Source: Actinomycetota bacterium
GTDB lineage: Bacteria > Actinomycetota > Actinomycetes > Propionibacteriales > Nocardioidaceae
Assembly: GCA_009701885.1 (NCBI GenBank)
Contig: WLJH01000011.1
Coordinates: 58,902-122,901, forward strand
Length of the DNA stretch: 64,000 bases
Direction of reading: 5' to 3'
The notes under the pieces are model-generated. The model was not told where the DNA came from. It was given only the letters and a program-made list of their open reading frames with translations, and made no database searches. Shown here one piece after another: positions 36,204 to 47,236 of this stretch; position 1 is the stretch's first letter; the number at the start of each line of letters is the position of its first letter. Made by a program: the position numbers and the translations under genes.

Positions 36204-37307
36204 GTGCGGCCGGCTCCGGCGACAGGGCAGCCGGGAGCGCCGGGCTGCGGGTCCGGCGGCGCGAGCCCGCAGCACGTCGGCGACGGCGGCCGGGTCCACG
36301 TCGGCCGGCCACGGCACGTCGGGGGGCGGGTCGTCCGGTCCGGCCAGCACCGGGTCGAGGTCGGTGGGGTCGCCGTGCACCAGGTGCCCTGCCGACGCCA
36401 CCTCCCCCAGCCACGCGTGGGTGGCGGCTGCCAGCAACGGTCCGAGGTCCGCGGGGGTCCGCGGGGGCGTGGAGGACCGCGCGGCCAGCTCCTGCTCGGC
36501 CCAGCCCCGCTTGACGACGCGGTGGTGGACCTCGGTGCTCATCGGGGGCTCGTCGGCGGCGAGCAGCCGGTTGACCTCGCGGACGAGGGCGACCTCCGGC
36601 GCCCCCAGCGACGGGTTGCCCGCGACCGGCAGCGCCGGGTCCACCGGGCCGTCGGGCCCCGTCGGCAGGCCCACGCCCTCGGCGAACCGGCGCCACAGCT
36701 CCTCCCGGGGCGCCCCCGGCGCCGGGCCGACCACCAGGTGGCCGGTCGCCCCGCCCGCGGTCCAGCGCGCCAGCGTGTCGGCGAGGTCCTGGCCGTGCCA
36801 GAACCTCGGCCGCACCCCGCCGGCGTCGGGCCCGGCGTCACGACCGCTGTCGGCGCGCAGCTCCTCGGCCTCGAACGTCGCGAAGGAGCGGGTGTCGCCC
36901 AGCTTCACCCTTTCCTGCCAGTGGGCCACCGCCTGCCGCCCGAGGTCCCGGGCGGTCACCACCACGTGGACGTCCAGGCCGTCGAGGTGCGCCAGCGCTG
37001 CCACCGCCTGCTCCGTCGTGGCGCCCGCGAGCACCTCGTGCCCGAGCACGACGTCGCCGCCGGTCCCCTCCACGTGACGGCGGGCCTCCGCGCACAGCGC
37101 GGACCAGGCGCCGTCCACGCGGGAGGGGTCGAGGCCGAGCAGGTGTGCGCTGCGGCGTACGTCGGCGGCGGCGCGGAAGTGGGTGCCCGGCCCGAGGTCG
37201 GGGTAGAGCCAGCCCGCGGCGAGCAGCGGCTCGCGGTGCGCGGCGAGCAGCGCCTGGAGGTGCGTGGTGCCCGTCTTGGTCAGGCCCACGTGGACGACGA
37301 CGCGCAC
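36201..37307 (-). CDS. sulfotransferase-fold protein, accessory paralogue 3
   Basis: 368 aa from GTG 37307, chosen by alignment with paralogues 1 and 2 (VVVHVGLTKTGTTHLQ at the start); ATG 37340 and 37346 are in frame upstream but crowd the divergent promoter. The 3'-phosphate block VVVTARDLGRQAVAHWQE has Ala where the conserved Ser is expected. LWRRFAEGVGLP matches the shared late block. The middle is more divergent and the C-terminus is Pro/Ala-rich. Acceptor unknown. Precedes the glycosyltransferase gene. Confidence 0.75.
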   Translation of the reverse strand: MRVVVHVGLTKTGTTHLQALLAAHREPLLAAGWLYPDLGPGTHFRAAADVRRSAHLLGLDPSRVDGAWSALCAEARRHVEGTGGDVVLGHEVLAGATTEQAVAALAHLDGLDVHVVVTARDLGRQAVAHWQERVKLGDTRSFATFEAEELRADSGRDAGPDAGGVRPRFWHGQDLADTLARWTAGGATGHLVVGPAPGAPREELWRRFAEGVGLPTGPDGPVDPALPVAGNPSLGAPEVALVREVNRLLAADEPPMSTEVHHRVVKRGWAEQELAARSSTPPRTPADLGPLLAAATHAWLGEVASAGHLVHGDPTDLDPVLAGPDDPPPDVPWPADVDPAAVADVLRARAAGPAARRSRLPCRRSRPH

Positions 37308-37350
37308 CCGGCCATCGTGCCACTGACCCGGCCCGTCCATCCTCATGCCC

Positions 37351-37356
37351 TAGCCT
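37351..37356 (+). promoter_or_regulatory. -10 element TAGCCT of the MgtE-N gene
   Basis: TAGCCT ends 6 nt before GTG 37363; leaderless. Confidence 0.55.
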
Positions 37357-37362
37357 CGGGTC

Positions 37363-38649
37363 GTGAGCTCCAGCCCGGTCCGCGTGTACGCCGCACGGCT
37401 GGTCGGCCTCCCCATCTTCGACCCCCAGGGCGACCAGGTCGGCAAGGTCCGCGACGTCGTCGCGGCCGTGCGCTCGGAGACCAGCCAGCCGCGGGTGCTC
37501 GGCCTGGTCGGCGAGGTCTTCGGCCGGCGCCGGATCTTCGTGCCGATGACGCGGGTGACCAACATCGACGCCGGGCAGGTCTACACGACCGGGCTGCTCA
37601 ACATGCGCCGCTTCGAGCAGCGCACCACCGAGACCCTGGTGATCGGCCAGATGCTCGACCGCACGGTCACCATCCCCGGCAGCGGGGTCACCGGCACGGT
37701 CTACGACGTGGCGATGGAGCAGGCCCGCAACCGCGACTGGGTGCTCTCCCGGGTGGCCGTGCAGGAGCCGGGCAAGGGGCTGCGCCGGCGCGGGCAGACC
37801 CACGTCGTGGAGTGGCGCGACGTCGAGGGGTTGACCCGGCGCGACGAGGCCCAGGGCGCCACCCACCTCGTCCACGCGCTCAACGAGATGAAGCCGGCCG
37901 ACGCGGCCAACATGATCCACGAGCTGCCGCCCGAGCGGCGCAGCGCCGTGGTGAGCGCGCTCGACGACGAGCGGCTCGCCGACGTGCTCGAGGAGCTGCC
38001 GGAGGAGGACCAGGTCGAGATCCTCAGCCACCTGGAGGAGGAGCGCGCCGCGGACGTCCTGGAGGAGATGTCCCCCGACGACGCGGCCGACCTGATCGCC
38101 GAGCTGCCGCCGGAGACCGCGACCGCGCTGCTGGACCTGATGGAGCCTGAGGAGGCCGAGGACGTCCGTCGGCTCATGTCCTACGTCCAGGACACCGCCG
38201 GCGCGATGATGACCCCCGAGCCGGTGATCCTGGGCCCGGACGCCACCGTCGCCGATGCCCTCGCCCACGTGCGCAACCCCGACCTGACGCCGTCCCTGGC
38301 CAGCCAGGTCTACGTCTGCCGGCAGCCCCTGGAGACCCCGACGGGCAAGTTCCTCGGCGTCGGCCACATCCAGCGCCTGCTGCGCGAGATGCCCTCCTCG
38401 CTCGTGGCGGGGGCGCTCGACGACGGCAGCGAGACGTTGCGCCCGGAGATGACCATCGACGAGGTGGCGGCCCACCTGGCGACGTACAACCTCGTGGCGG
38501 CGCCGGTGGTCGACGAGGCCGGGCACCTGCTCGGCGCGGTCACGGTCGACGACCTGCTCGACCACATGCTCCCCGAGGGCTGGCGCGACCGCTCCCTGGG
38601 CCGCCGCAGCCAGCAGCTGCGCAGCCAGCGCGAGGTGGGCGGTGGCTGA
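37363..38649 (+). CDS. PRC-barrel, MgtE N-terminal and CBS domain protein without membrane domain
   Basis: 428 aa. N-terminal PRC-barrel-like half (VYAARLVGLPIFDPQGDQVGKVRDVV), then MgtE intracellular N domain (ALNEMKPADAANMIHELPPER and LEELPEEDQVEILSHLEEE repeats), then a CBS pair (MMTPEPVILGPDATVADAL; LVAAPVVDEAGHLLGAVTVDDLL). The channel domain of true MgtE magnesium transporters is absent, so this is likely a Mg or nucleotide sensor rather than a transporter. Leaderless GTG start. The next gene (DUF1003) overlaps it by 8 nt. The MgtE-N, DUF1003, Mrp and TatB neighbourhood is widely kept in actinobacteria. Confidence 0.88.
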   Translation: MSSSPVRVYAARLVGLPIFDPQGDQVGKVRDVVAAVRSETSQPRVLGLVGEVFGRRRIFVPMTRVTNIDAGQVYTTGLLNMRRFEQRTTETLVIGQMLDRTVTIPGSGVTGTVYDVAMEQARNRDWVLSRVAVQEPGKGLRRRGQTHVVEWRDVEGLTRRDEAQGATHLVHALNEMKPADAANMIHELPPERRSAVVSALDDERLADVLEELPEEDQVEILSHLEEERAADVLEEMSPDDAADLIAELPPETATALLDLMEPEEAEDVRRLMSYVQDTAGAMMTPEPVILGPDATVADALAHVRNPDLTPSLASQVYVCRQPLETPTGKFLGVGHIQRLLREMPSSLVAGALDDGSETLRPEMTIDEVAAHLATYNLVAAPVVDEAGHLLGAVTVDDLLDHMLPEGWRDRSLGRRSQQLRSQREVGGG

Positions 38650-39232
38650 GCCGCGCGGGTCCGAGCGCCCCGAGCGTCGGCCCCGTCTCGACACCCCCCG
38701 AGAGGCCCGCCGCCCGCTGGTGCGGCGCCCGCGCTTCGACACCGACTCCTTCGGGGTCTTCGCCGAGGACTTCGCCCGCTTCATGGGCACCGCGACGTTC
38801 CTGCTCTACATGACGCTCTTCGTCGCGGCGTGGGTGGTGTGGAACAGCGTCGTGCCGGGCGAGTCCTCCTTCGACGACTACCCCTTCATCTTCCTGACCC
38901 TGATGCTCAGCCTCCAGGCGTCGTACGCCGCTCCGCTGATCCTGCTGGCCCAGAACCGCCAGGAGGTGCGCGACAAGGTCGTGGCCGAGCAGGACCGTCA
39001 GGCCAACGCCCGCGCCCACGCCGACATGGAGTTCCTCGCCCGCGAGGTCGCCTCCCTGCGGATGGCCGTCGGCGAGGTCGCGACGCGCGACTTCGTGCGC
39101 TCGGAGCTGCGGGCGCTGCTGGCCGACATGGACGAGCGCGAGGCCGAGCGTCGCGAGCGGGAGGCCGACCGCGGGTCCGACGAGACGTCCGCCACGTCTC
39201 CCGAGGGCGGGGAGCAGCCCGGCAGCGCCTAG
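38642..39232 (+). CDS. DUF1003 membrane protein
   Basis: 196 aa. Basic cytoplasmic N-terminus, two membrane helices (about 48-68 and 80-103) around a short loop WNSVVPGESSFDDYPFIFL, then a long charged helix (NRQEVRDKVVAEQDRQANARAHAD) and a disordered tail. This is the DUF1003 pattern. GTG start overlaps the preceding gene by 8 nt, so coupled. Function unknown; the pairing suggests a shared role in magnesium or membrane homeostasis. Confidence 0.87.
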   Translation: MAEPRGSERPERRPRLDTPREARRPLVRRPRFDTDSFGVFAEDFARFMGTATFLLYMTLFVAAWVVWNSVVPGESSFDDYPFIFLTLMLSLQASYAAPLILLAQNRQEVRDKVVAEQDRQANARAHADMEFLAREVASLRMAVGEVATRDFVRSELRALLADMDEREAERREREADRGSDETSATSPEGGEQPGSA

Positions 39233-39235
39233 ACT
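39230..39235 (+). promoter_or_regulatory. -10 TAGACT overlapping the DUF1003 stop codon
   Basis: The TAG stop at 39230-39232 starts TAGACT; ATG 39244 follows after 8 nt. Confidence 0.5.
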
Positions 39236-39243
39236 CGAGCATC

Positions 39244-40404
39244 ATGAGCAGCACCCTCCTCGAGCAGGTCCGCGCCGCCCTGGCGACCGTGAACGACCCC
39301 GAGATCAAGCGACCCATCACCGACCTCGGCATGGTCGACACCCTCGAGATCGACGAGGCCGGCGGTGTGGACGTCACCGTGCTGCTCACCGTCGCCGGGT
39401 GCCCGCTGAAGGACACCATCACCCGTGACGTCACCGGTGCGGTCTCGAAGGTCCCCGGCGTCACCGACGTGCGCCTGACCCTCGGGGTCATGACCGACGA
39501 GCAGCGCGCCGGCCTGAAGGAGATCCTCAGCGACGGCCGTGCCCAGCGCGAGATCCCCTTCGCCCAGCCCGGGTCGCTGACCAAGGTCTTCGCCATCGCC
39601 TCCGGCAAGGGTGGCGTCGGCAAGTCCTCGGTGACGGTCAACCTCGCCCTCGCCATGGCCGCCCAGGGCCTGAAGGTCGGCGTCGTCGACGCCGACATCT
39701 ACGGCCACTCGGTGCCGGCCATGCTCGGTGTCGCCGACTCCCGCCCGACCCAGGTCGACGACCTGATCATGCCGGTGCCCACGGCCTCCGGCGTCTCGGT
39801 CATCTCCATCGGCATGCTGAAGCCGCGCCGCGACCAGGTCGTGGCCTGGCGTGGCCCGATGCTCGACCGGGCCCTGGTGCAGATGCTGGCCGACGTCTAC
39901 TGGGGCGACCTCGACGTGCTGCTCCTCGACCTGCCGCCGGGCACCGGCGACATCGCGATCTCCCTGGGCCAGCACCTGCCCGGTGCCGAGGTCGTGGTCG
40001 TGACCACGCCGCAGGAGGCCGCCGCAGAGGTCGCCGAGCGCGCCGGCACGATGGCCTCGATGATGCACCAGCGCGTCGTGGGCGTCGTGGAGAACATGAG
40101 CTACCTCCCCTGCCCGCACTGCGACCCCGCCGAGGACCACCGCCTGGAGATCTTCGGCAGCGGCGGCGGCGAGCGCGTGGCCCGCACCCTCTCCGAGCGC
40201 TTCGGCTACACCGTGCCCGTCCTGGGCCAGGTGCCGCTGGACACCTCGCTGCGCGAGGGTGGCGACGCCGGCAAGCCGATCGTCGAGAGCGACCCGACGG
40301 CCCCGGCCGCGCAGGTCCTCACCGAGGTCGCCGGCAAGCTCGCGGGTCGCGGCCGCGGGCTGGCCGGGATGCAGCTCGGCCTGACCCCCGCGGGCCGGCT
40401 CTGA
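39244..40404 (+). CDS. apbC: Mrp/ApbC/NBP35-family iron-sulfur carrier ATPase
   Basis: 386 aa. N-terminal MIP18/DUF59 domain (TVNDPEIKRPITDLGMV) and a P-loop domain with KGGVGKSSVTVNLA (near 122), DADIYGHSVPAML and LDLPPGTGD. The CPHC pair (YLPCPHCD near 285) is the bridging Fe-S cluster site of the family. Loads Fe-S clusters onto client enzymes in the cytosol. ATG at 39244; near-leaderless. Length is normal. It precedes tatB as in mycobacteria (Rv1229c region, from memory). Confidence 0.93.
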   Translation: MSSTLLEQVRAALATVNDPEIKRPITDLGMVDTLEIDEAGGVDVTVLLTVAGCPLKDTITRDVTGAVSKVPGVTDVRLTLGVMTDEQRAGLKEILSDGRAQREIPFAQPGSLTKVFAIASGKGGVGKSSVTVNLALAMAAQGLKVGVVDADIYGHSVPAMLGVADSRPTQVDDLIMPVPTASGVSVISIGMLKPRRDQVVAWRGPMLDRALVQMLADVYWGDLDVLLLDLPPGTGDIAISLGQHLPGAEVVVVTTPQEAAAEVAERAGTMASMMHQRVVGVVENMSYLPCPHCDPAEDHRLEIFGSGGGERVARTLSERFGYTVPVLGQVPLDTSLREGGDAGKPIVESDPTAPAAQVLTEVAGKLAGRGRGLAGMQLGLTPAGRL

Positions 40405-40436
40405 ACCTCGACGGCCGGGCTCTCCCGGCCGTGCCC

Positions 40437-40442
40437 TAGGCT
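40437..40442 (+). promoter_or_regulatory. -10 element TAGGCT of tatB
   Basis: TAGGCT ends 6 nt before GTG 40449; leaderless. Confidence 0.58.
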
Positions 40443-40448
40443 GCACCC

Positions 40449-40805
40449 GTGTTCGGAGTCGGGCTGTCGGAGCTGGCCGTCATCGCGTTCGTCGCGGTGC
40501 TGGTCTTCGGGCCCGACCGCCTCCCCGTGCTGGCCAAGCAGGCCGGCGCCTGGGTGCGCACCGCGCGCAAGTTCGCGATGAACGCGCGCGACGAGCTGCG
40601 GCAGGAGCTCGGCCCGGAGTACGCCGACCTCGAGCTGCGCGACCTCGACCCGCGCACCATCGTGCGCAAGCACATCATCGAGGCGATGAACGAGGCCGGC
40701 GAGGACGACGAGGAGCTCGACGAGCTCGAGCAGCGGCGCTCGCGCCGCAAGCAGCGGCCGCTGGACGACGGCGAGGTCCCGCCCTACGACCGCGAGGCCA
40801 CCTGA
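40449..40805 (+). CDS. tatB: Sec-independent protein translocase TatB
   Basis: 118 aa. Short N-terminal membrane helix GLSELAVIAFVAVLVFGPDRLP with the FGP hinge, then an amphipathic helix (VLAKQAGAWVRTARKFA) and a highly charged tail, the TatA/TatB layout. Glu near residue 8 is typical of TatB. The length and DELRQELGPEYADLELRDLDP region favour TatB over TatA. Together with TatA and TatC (not in the window) exports folded proteins with twin-arginine signals. Convergent with the next gene, 7 nt apart. Confidence 0.9.
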   Translation: MFGVGLSELAVIAFVAVLVFGPDRLPVLAKQAGAWVRTARKFAMNARDELRQELGPEYADLELRDLDPRTIVRKHIIEAMNEAGEDDEELDELEQRRSRRKQRPLDDGEVPPYDREAT

Positions 40806-40812
40806 GCGCTGC

Positions 40813-41349
40813 TCAGCCGACCCGAGCCACCGCGGCCAGGGCGTCGAGCGCCACCAGGACCGTGCGGCCCTCCCGGCCCGTGCGCAGCTCCACGAAGTCC
40901 GCACCGACCCGGACCGGCACGCCCTCGACGCGTCCGCCGTCGAGCCGGTGCCACCAGCACGGCTCCCCCGCGTCGGCGAGCCGGCGCAGCGCCGAGCCGA
41001 CCCCCAGCCGGCCCAGCGGCGACCAGGCCACCTCGGGCAGGGCCCGCTCCGAGGCTCGGCGCACCTCGACCACGGCGGCCGTGCGCACGACCCACTCCGT
41101 GCCCGCCACCTCCAGCGACACCCAGCCGGCGGCGACCCGGTCCAGCTGACCGGCCAGCCGGCCCACGCCCTGCACGTCCAGCTCGACCGGACCCCCGACG
41201 CTCGCGGCGAGGCGTGAGGCCAGCGTGACCGCGGCGTACTCCGCCCGCACCCGGTCGGCCAGCTCCGGCCCGCGCTCGGCGTCGTAGAGCGCCTCGGCCT
41301 GCTGCTCGAGGTCCTCGAGAAGCTCGAAGACCTGCTCCTCCCACGCCAT
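40813..41349 (-). CDS. conserved hypothetical protein
   Basis: 178 aa from ATG 41349 with GGGGGAGGGGG upstream. N-terminal acidic helix (WEEQVFELLEDLEQQAEAL) then beta-rich part (ELDVQGVGRLAGQLDRV, WVSLEVAGTEWVVRTAAVVEV, RVGADFVELRTG). Not recognised as a named family; reminiscent of small SH3-like barrels. No signal or membrane segment. Such a gene often lies convergent to tatB in actinobacteria, from memory. Confidence 0.75.
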   Translation of the reverse strand: MAWEEQVFELLEDLEQQAEALYDAERGPELADRVRAEYAAVTLASRLAASVGGPVELDVQGVGRLAGQLDRVAAGWVSLEVAGTEWVVRTAAVVEVRRASERALPEVAWSPLGRLGVGSALRRLADAGEPCWWHRLDGGRVEGVPVRVGADFVELRTGREGRTVLVALDALAAVARVG

Positions 41350-41413
41350 GACGGCCCCCTCCCCCGGTGGCCGCCCGGTCAAACGCGGGCCGCCCGGCGG
41401 CCCGGCGACCCCG

Positions 41414-41632
41414 CTAGAGGACGGCGCCGTCCTCGCGCCGGGGCGGGGCGAAGGACCACGGCCCCCTGCGGTAGACCACGGCCCGCGAGCACCGGTTGCA
41501 GAAGAACATCACCAGGTGCAGCGAACGCCGGCGCCAGAAGGAGCCCAACGAGCCCTCCTCGCGCGTGAACGTGTCGTGGCCGCACTGCTCGCACGCGGCG
41601 GGAGCCGTGACCGGTGTCGTCTCGCTGCTCAT
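41414..41632 (-). CDS. small zinc-ribbon protein
   Basis: 72 aa from ATG 41632 with GGAGGAGAGG upstream. CEQCGHDTFTRE and CNRCSRAVVYRR give two Cys-x2-Cys pairs, a likely zinc ribbon. The middle SFWRRRSLHLVMFFC is basic and hydrophobic. Function unknown. Convergent with nothing; 64 nt from the hypothetical gene downstream. Confidence 0.75.
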   Translation of the reverse strand: MSSETTPVTAPAACEQCGHDTFTREEGSLGSFWRRRSLHLVMFFCNRCSRAVVYRRGPWSFAPPRREDGAVL

Positions 41633-41711
41633 GGACCTCTCCTCCGACGGGGCTGGCGCCGACCGTAGCGCGAGCGGCGCCCACGCCCTCCACAGGCCGT
41701 GCGGCGCTCCG

Positions 41712-41740
41712 TTGACAGGCAGAGCGAAGCAGCGTCTACT
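41712..41740 (+). promoter_or_regulatory. sigma-70-type promoter of the LysM gene
   Basis: TTGACA (41712-41717), 17-nt spacer, TCTACT (41735-41740). The best -35/-10 match seen in the window. The leader to ATG 41785 is about 38 nt. Confidence 0.75.
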
Positions 41741-41784
41741 GGTCCAGACCGATGCAAACGGACGCAAACGCAAGGTTCAACACG

Positions 41785-42453
41785 ATGACTCTCGGGAACA
41801 CCTCCCTCGCGCGGTGCGCCGCGGTCTGGCTGGGCGCGCTCGCGCTGACCGCCGGCACGGTGGCGCTCCTGGCGCCCGACCTGCGGCCGGCCGGTGACGC
41901 GCTCGACTTCGAGGCCGTCGTCGTCACCGCCTCCGCGTGGGCACTCGTGGCCGCTGCGTGCTGGCTGCTCGTGGTGACCACGGTGGTGGTCGTCCCGGTG
42001 ATGTGCTCCGTACCCGTCCCCCACCGCGGGCTCCCCGCACCGGTCCGTCGCGTGCTGCTGCGCGCCTGCGGGGCGGTCGTGGCCGGTGGCCTGGTGGCGG
42101 GCGCCGTCGCCGGACCGGCCGCCGCCACCCCGGGCAGCCTGGAGCGCGAGACCAGCGAGCGCGCCACGCAGACCGTGCAGCCGCCCGCAGGGCCTCAGCC
42201 GGCCTCCGGCCGGGTCATCGTCCGCGCGAGCGCCGCCGAGCCCGACCAGGTGACGGTCCGTCCGGGTGACTCCCTGTGGCGGATCGCCGAGACGACCCTG
42301 CGCGAGATGGGCCTTCCGGCCGGTGAGGCCGACGTCGCGGCGTACTGGCCCCGCATCCACGACGCCAACCGGGCCCTCGTCGGGCCCGACCCGCACCTCG
42401 TCCGACCCGGCGTGCCGCTCGTGCTGCCCGCCCCTGACCCGCAGGAGACCTGA
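41785..42453 (+). CDS. LysM domain membrane protein
   Basis: 222 aa from ATG 41785 (AAGG 9 nt upstream). Two or three N-terminal hydrophobic segments (about 8-30, 42-68, 88-112), then a linker and a LysM domain (VTVRPGDSLWRIAETTLRE, ending VRPGVPLVLP). LysM binds peptidoglycan N-acetylglucosamine. Located with the LysM outside the membrane by inference. Stop is 1 nt before the ATG of the Rv3235-like gene, so the two form an operon. Confidence 0.85.
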   Translation: MTLGNTSLARCAAVWLGALALTAGTVALLAPDLRPAGDALDFEAVVVTASAWALVAAACWLLVVTTVVVVPVMCSVPVPHRGLPAPVRRVLLRACGAVVAGGLVAGAVAGPAAATPGSLERETSERATQTVQPPAGPQPASGRVIVRASAAEPDQVTVRPGDSLWRIAETTLREMGLPAGEADVAAYWPRIHDANRALVGPDPHLVRPGVPLVLPAPDPQET

Positions 42454-42454
42454 G

Positions 42455-42949
42455 ATGTCCGTGCTGTCCGCCGTGCCCTTCGCCGAGGTCCAGGGCTCCC
42501 TGGCCCTCGACCTCGCCCCCTACCTCGAGGCCGAGCCGGTCGCCCCGCTGGCCGCTCGTCACGAGGTCGGTGCCGACGCCGACGTCGTGCCGATCGACCG
42601 CCGCGAGCGCGCCGAGACCGAGCGCTGGGCCCGCCACATCGTCCAGGCCGCCCTCGAGGTCGTCGGGGGCGTGCGCCCCTCCAGCCAGCTCGTGCGCTGG
42701 CTCTCCCCCACGGTGTACGCCGACCTCCGCCGTCGCACGCACCTGCTGGCCCTGGCCTCGGTGCGCGAGCCGGAGCGGGCGCACCCGGTGCGCGCCCGGC
42801 TGCAGACCCTGCACGCGAGCTACCCCACCCCCGGGGTGCTCGAGGCCGCGGCGCGGGTGCGCCACGGGGAGCGCTCCCGCGCGGTCGCAGCACGCTTCGA
42901 GCGCCGTGCGGACCGCGGGTGGGTCTGCACGGCGCTCGACTTCGCCTGA
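42455..42949 (+). CDS. Rv3235-family protein
   Basis: 164 aa from ATG 42455 with AGGAG upstream. WARHIVQAALEVVGGVRPSSQLVRWLSPTVYADLRRR and VRVRLQ-type segments (VRARLQTLHASYPTPG) match the Rv3235 family, which lies next to secA in actinobacteria. Function unknown. Convergent with secA, 22 nt apart. Confidence 0.8.
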   Translation: MSVLSAVPFAEVQGSLALDLAPYLEAEPVAPLAARHEVGADADVVPIDRRERAETERWARHIVQAALEVVGGVRPSSQLVRWLSPTVYADLRRRTHLLALASVREPERAHPVRARLQTLHASYPTPGVLEAAARVRHGERSRAVAARFERRADRGWVCTALDFA

Positions 42950-42971
42950 GGCTGGGTCCCGGCGCTGCGGG

Positions 42972-45779
<2,808 letters not shown>

Positions 45780-45862
45780 GGCGTTGCTGCTCCCTCATGC
45801 TCAGGCTGACCCGCACGGCTGCGTCGGGCCGCGGTCACTCTACCCAGCCGGGTGAGCGGACC

Positions 45863-47119
45863 CTAAAGCGCACCGCAGGCGGCGGAGAGCTCCGGCGCCA
45901 GGTCGCCCCGCGGGGCGACGGCCAGCCCGGCGAGCCCCAGCCAGTCCGCGAGGCGGCGCAGCTCGGCGGCCAGCTCGGCGGCGGTCGCGGCAGGTGCACC
46001 GGGCTCGGCCCAGGCCGCGGCGACCCGCAGGAGCCCGCCGTCGGCGGCTCCACGGTCGGCCTTGAGGTCGACCCGCGCCACCAGCTCGTCCCCGAGGAGG
46101 AACGGCAGTACGTAGTAGCCGTGCACGCGCTTGTGGGGCGGGGTGTAGATCTCGATCCGGTAGCGGAAGTCGAAGAGCGCCTCGGTGCGATCGCGCTCCC
46201 ACACCACCGGGTCGAACGGGCTCAGCAGGGTGCGGGCACCCACCCGACGCGGGAGCCGGGCGTCGCGGTGCAGGTAGGCCGGCCTGCGCCACCCCTCGAC
46301 CGTCACGGACAGCAGCTCGCCCTCCTCGACCAGCTGCTGGACCGCCACCGCGGTGCTGGGCAGCCCCGGACGGCGCGGGTCGGGTTGCTGGCGCAGCCGG
46401 TAGTAGTCGGCCAGGCAGGCGGCGCTGGCCACACCGTGGGAGCGCGCCGCCCGTCGGACCAGCTCGGTGACGGCCTCCTGGGGGCTCGGCGTCGGCAGGG
46501 CCAGCACGGAGGCGGGCAGCACCCGTTCGGGCACGTCGTAGCGCACCTCGAACTGGGCGTTGCGACCGGCGACGGCCAGCTCGCCGCACATGTAGAGGTA
46601 GTCGAGGACCTTGCGCACCTCCGACCAGTTCCAACCCCAGTGGTCCTTGCGACGCGGGGAGCCGGCACCCAGCCGCTCCTCGAGCCCACGGGCCGTGACC
46701 GGGCCCTCCCCCGCCGCGACGGCGCTCCTGACCCGGTCGACCAGGGCGTCGTCCACGTCCTTCCACCACTTCCCGCGACCCGCGCGGTAGGTGTCCATCC
46801 GGTGCTGCATGAGCGGCCACAGCTCCACCGGCATGAAGGCCTGGACGTGCGCCCAGTACTCCACGACCCGGCGCGGCCGCCGCTCCGCCGCGCGGGCCAG
46901 CAGCCCGCTGGCGGGATGGGCGTCGTAGGGGCCCATCCGGGAGTACAGCGGCATGTAGTGCGCGCGCTGCAGGACGTTGACCGAGTCGACCTGGAGCACG
47001 CCCGTGCGGGCCAGGGTGCGGTCGAAGGTGCGCAGCGTCGGCACGGCGTGCGGCGGGTCGAGGAACCCCTGGGCGGCCAGGGCGACCCGGCGCGCCTGGG
47101 CGCGGCTCAGGGACTCCAA
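45863..47119 (-). CDS. winged-helix DNA glycosylase-like protein (YcaQ/AlkX family)
   Basis: 418 aa from TTG 47119, chosen by family fit (LSRAQARRVALAAQGF near the start); a longer frame to TTG 47212 is open. Motifs VLQVDSVNVLQRAHYMPLYSRMG, EYWAHVQAFMPVELWP (His in EYWAH), LLSPFDPVVWERDR and ARVDLKADR are those of YcaQ-like proteins, which unhook interstrand cross-links in DNA in some bacteria. No SOS box seen upstream. No -10 convincingly placed. Sits between secA and the response regulator. Confidence 0.83.
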   Translation of the reverse strand: MESLSRAQARRVALAAQGFLDPPHAVPTLRTFDRTLARTGVLQVDSVNVLQRAHYMPLYSRMGPYDAHPASGLLARAAERRPRRVVEYWAHVQAFMPVELWPLMQHRMDTYRAGRGKWWKDVDDALVDRVRSAVAAGEGPVTARGLEERLGAGSPRRKDHWGWNWSEVRKVLDYLYMCGELAVAGRNAQFEVRYDVPERVLPASVLALPTPSPQEAVTELVRRAARSHGVASAACLADYYRLRQQPDPRRPGLPSTAVAVQQLVEEGELLSVTVEGWRRPAYLHRDARLPRRVGARTLLSPFDPVVWERDRTEALFDFRYRIEIYTPPHKRVHGYYVLPFLLGDELVARVDLKADRGAADGGLLRVAAAWAEPGAPAATAAELAAELRRLADWLGLAGLAVAPRGDLAPELSAACGAL

Positions 47120-47236
47120 AGCCCTAGTGACCCGTGGCGTCCGGTGCGTGCTCAGGCAAGGCGGAGGAGCGAAGGCGGCCTTTGAGCGGAGCGGGCCGTC
47201 GAGCGACGACAACGCAGCCTGAGTGCGTGCCGGGCG

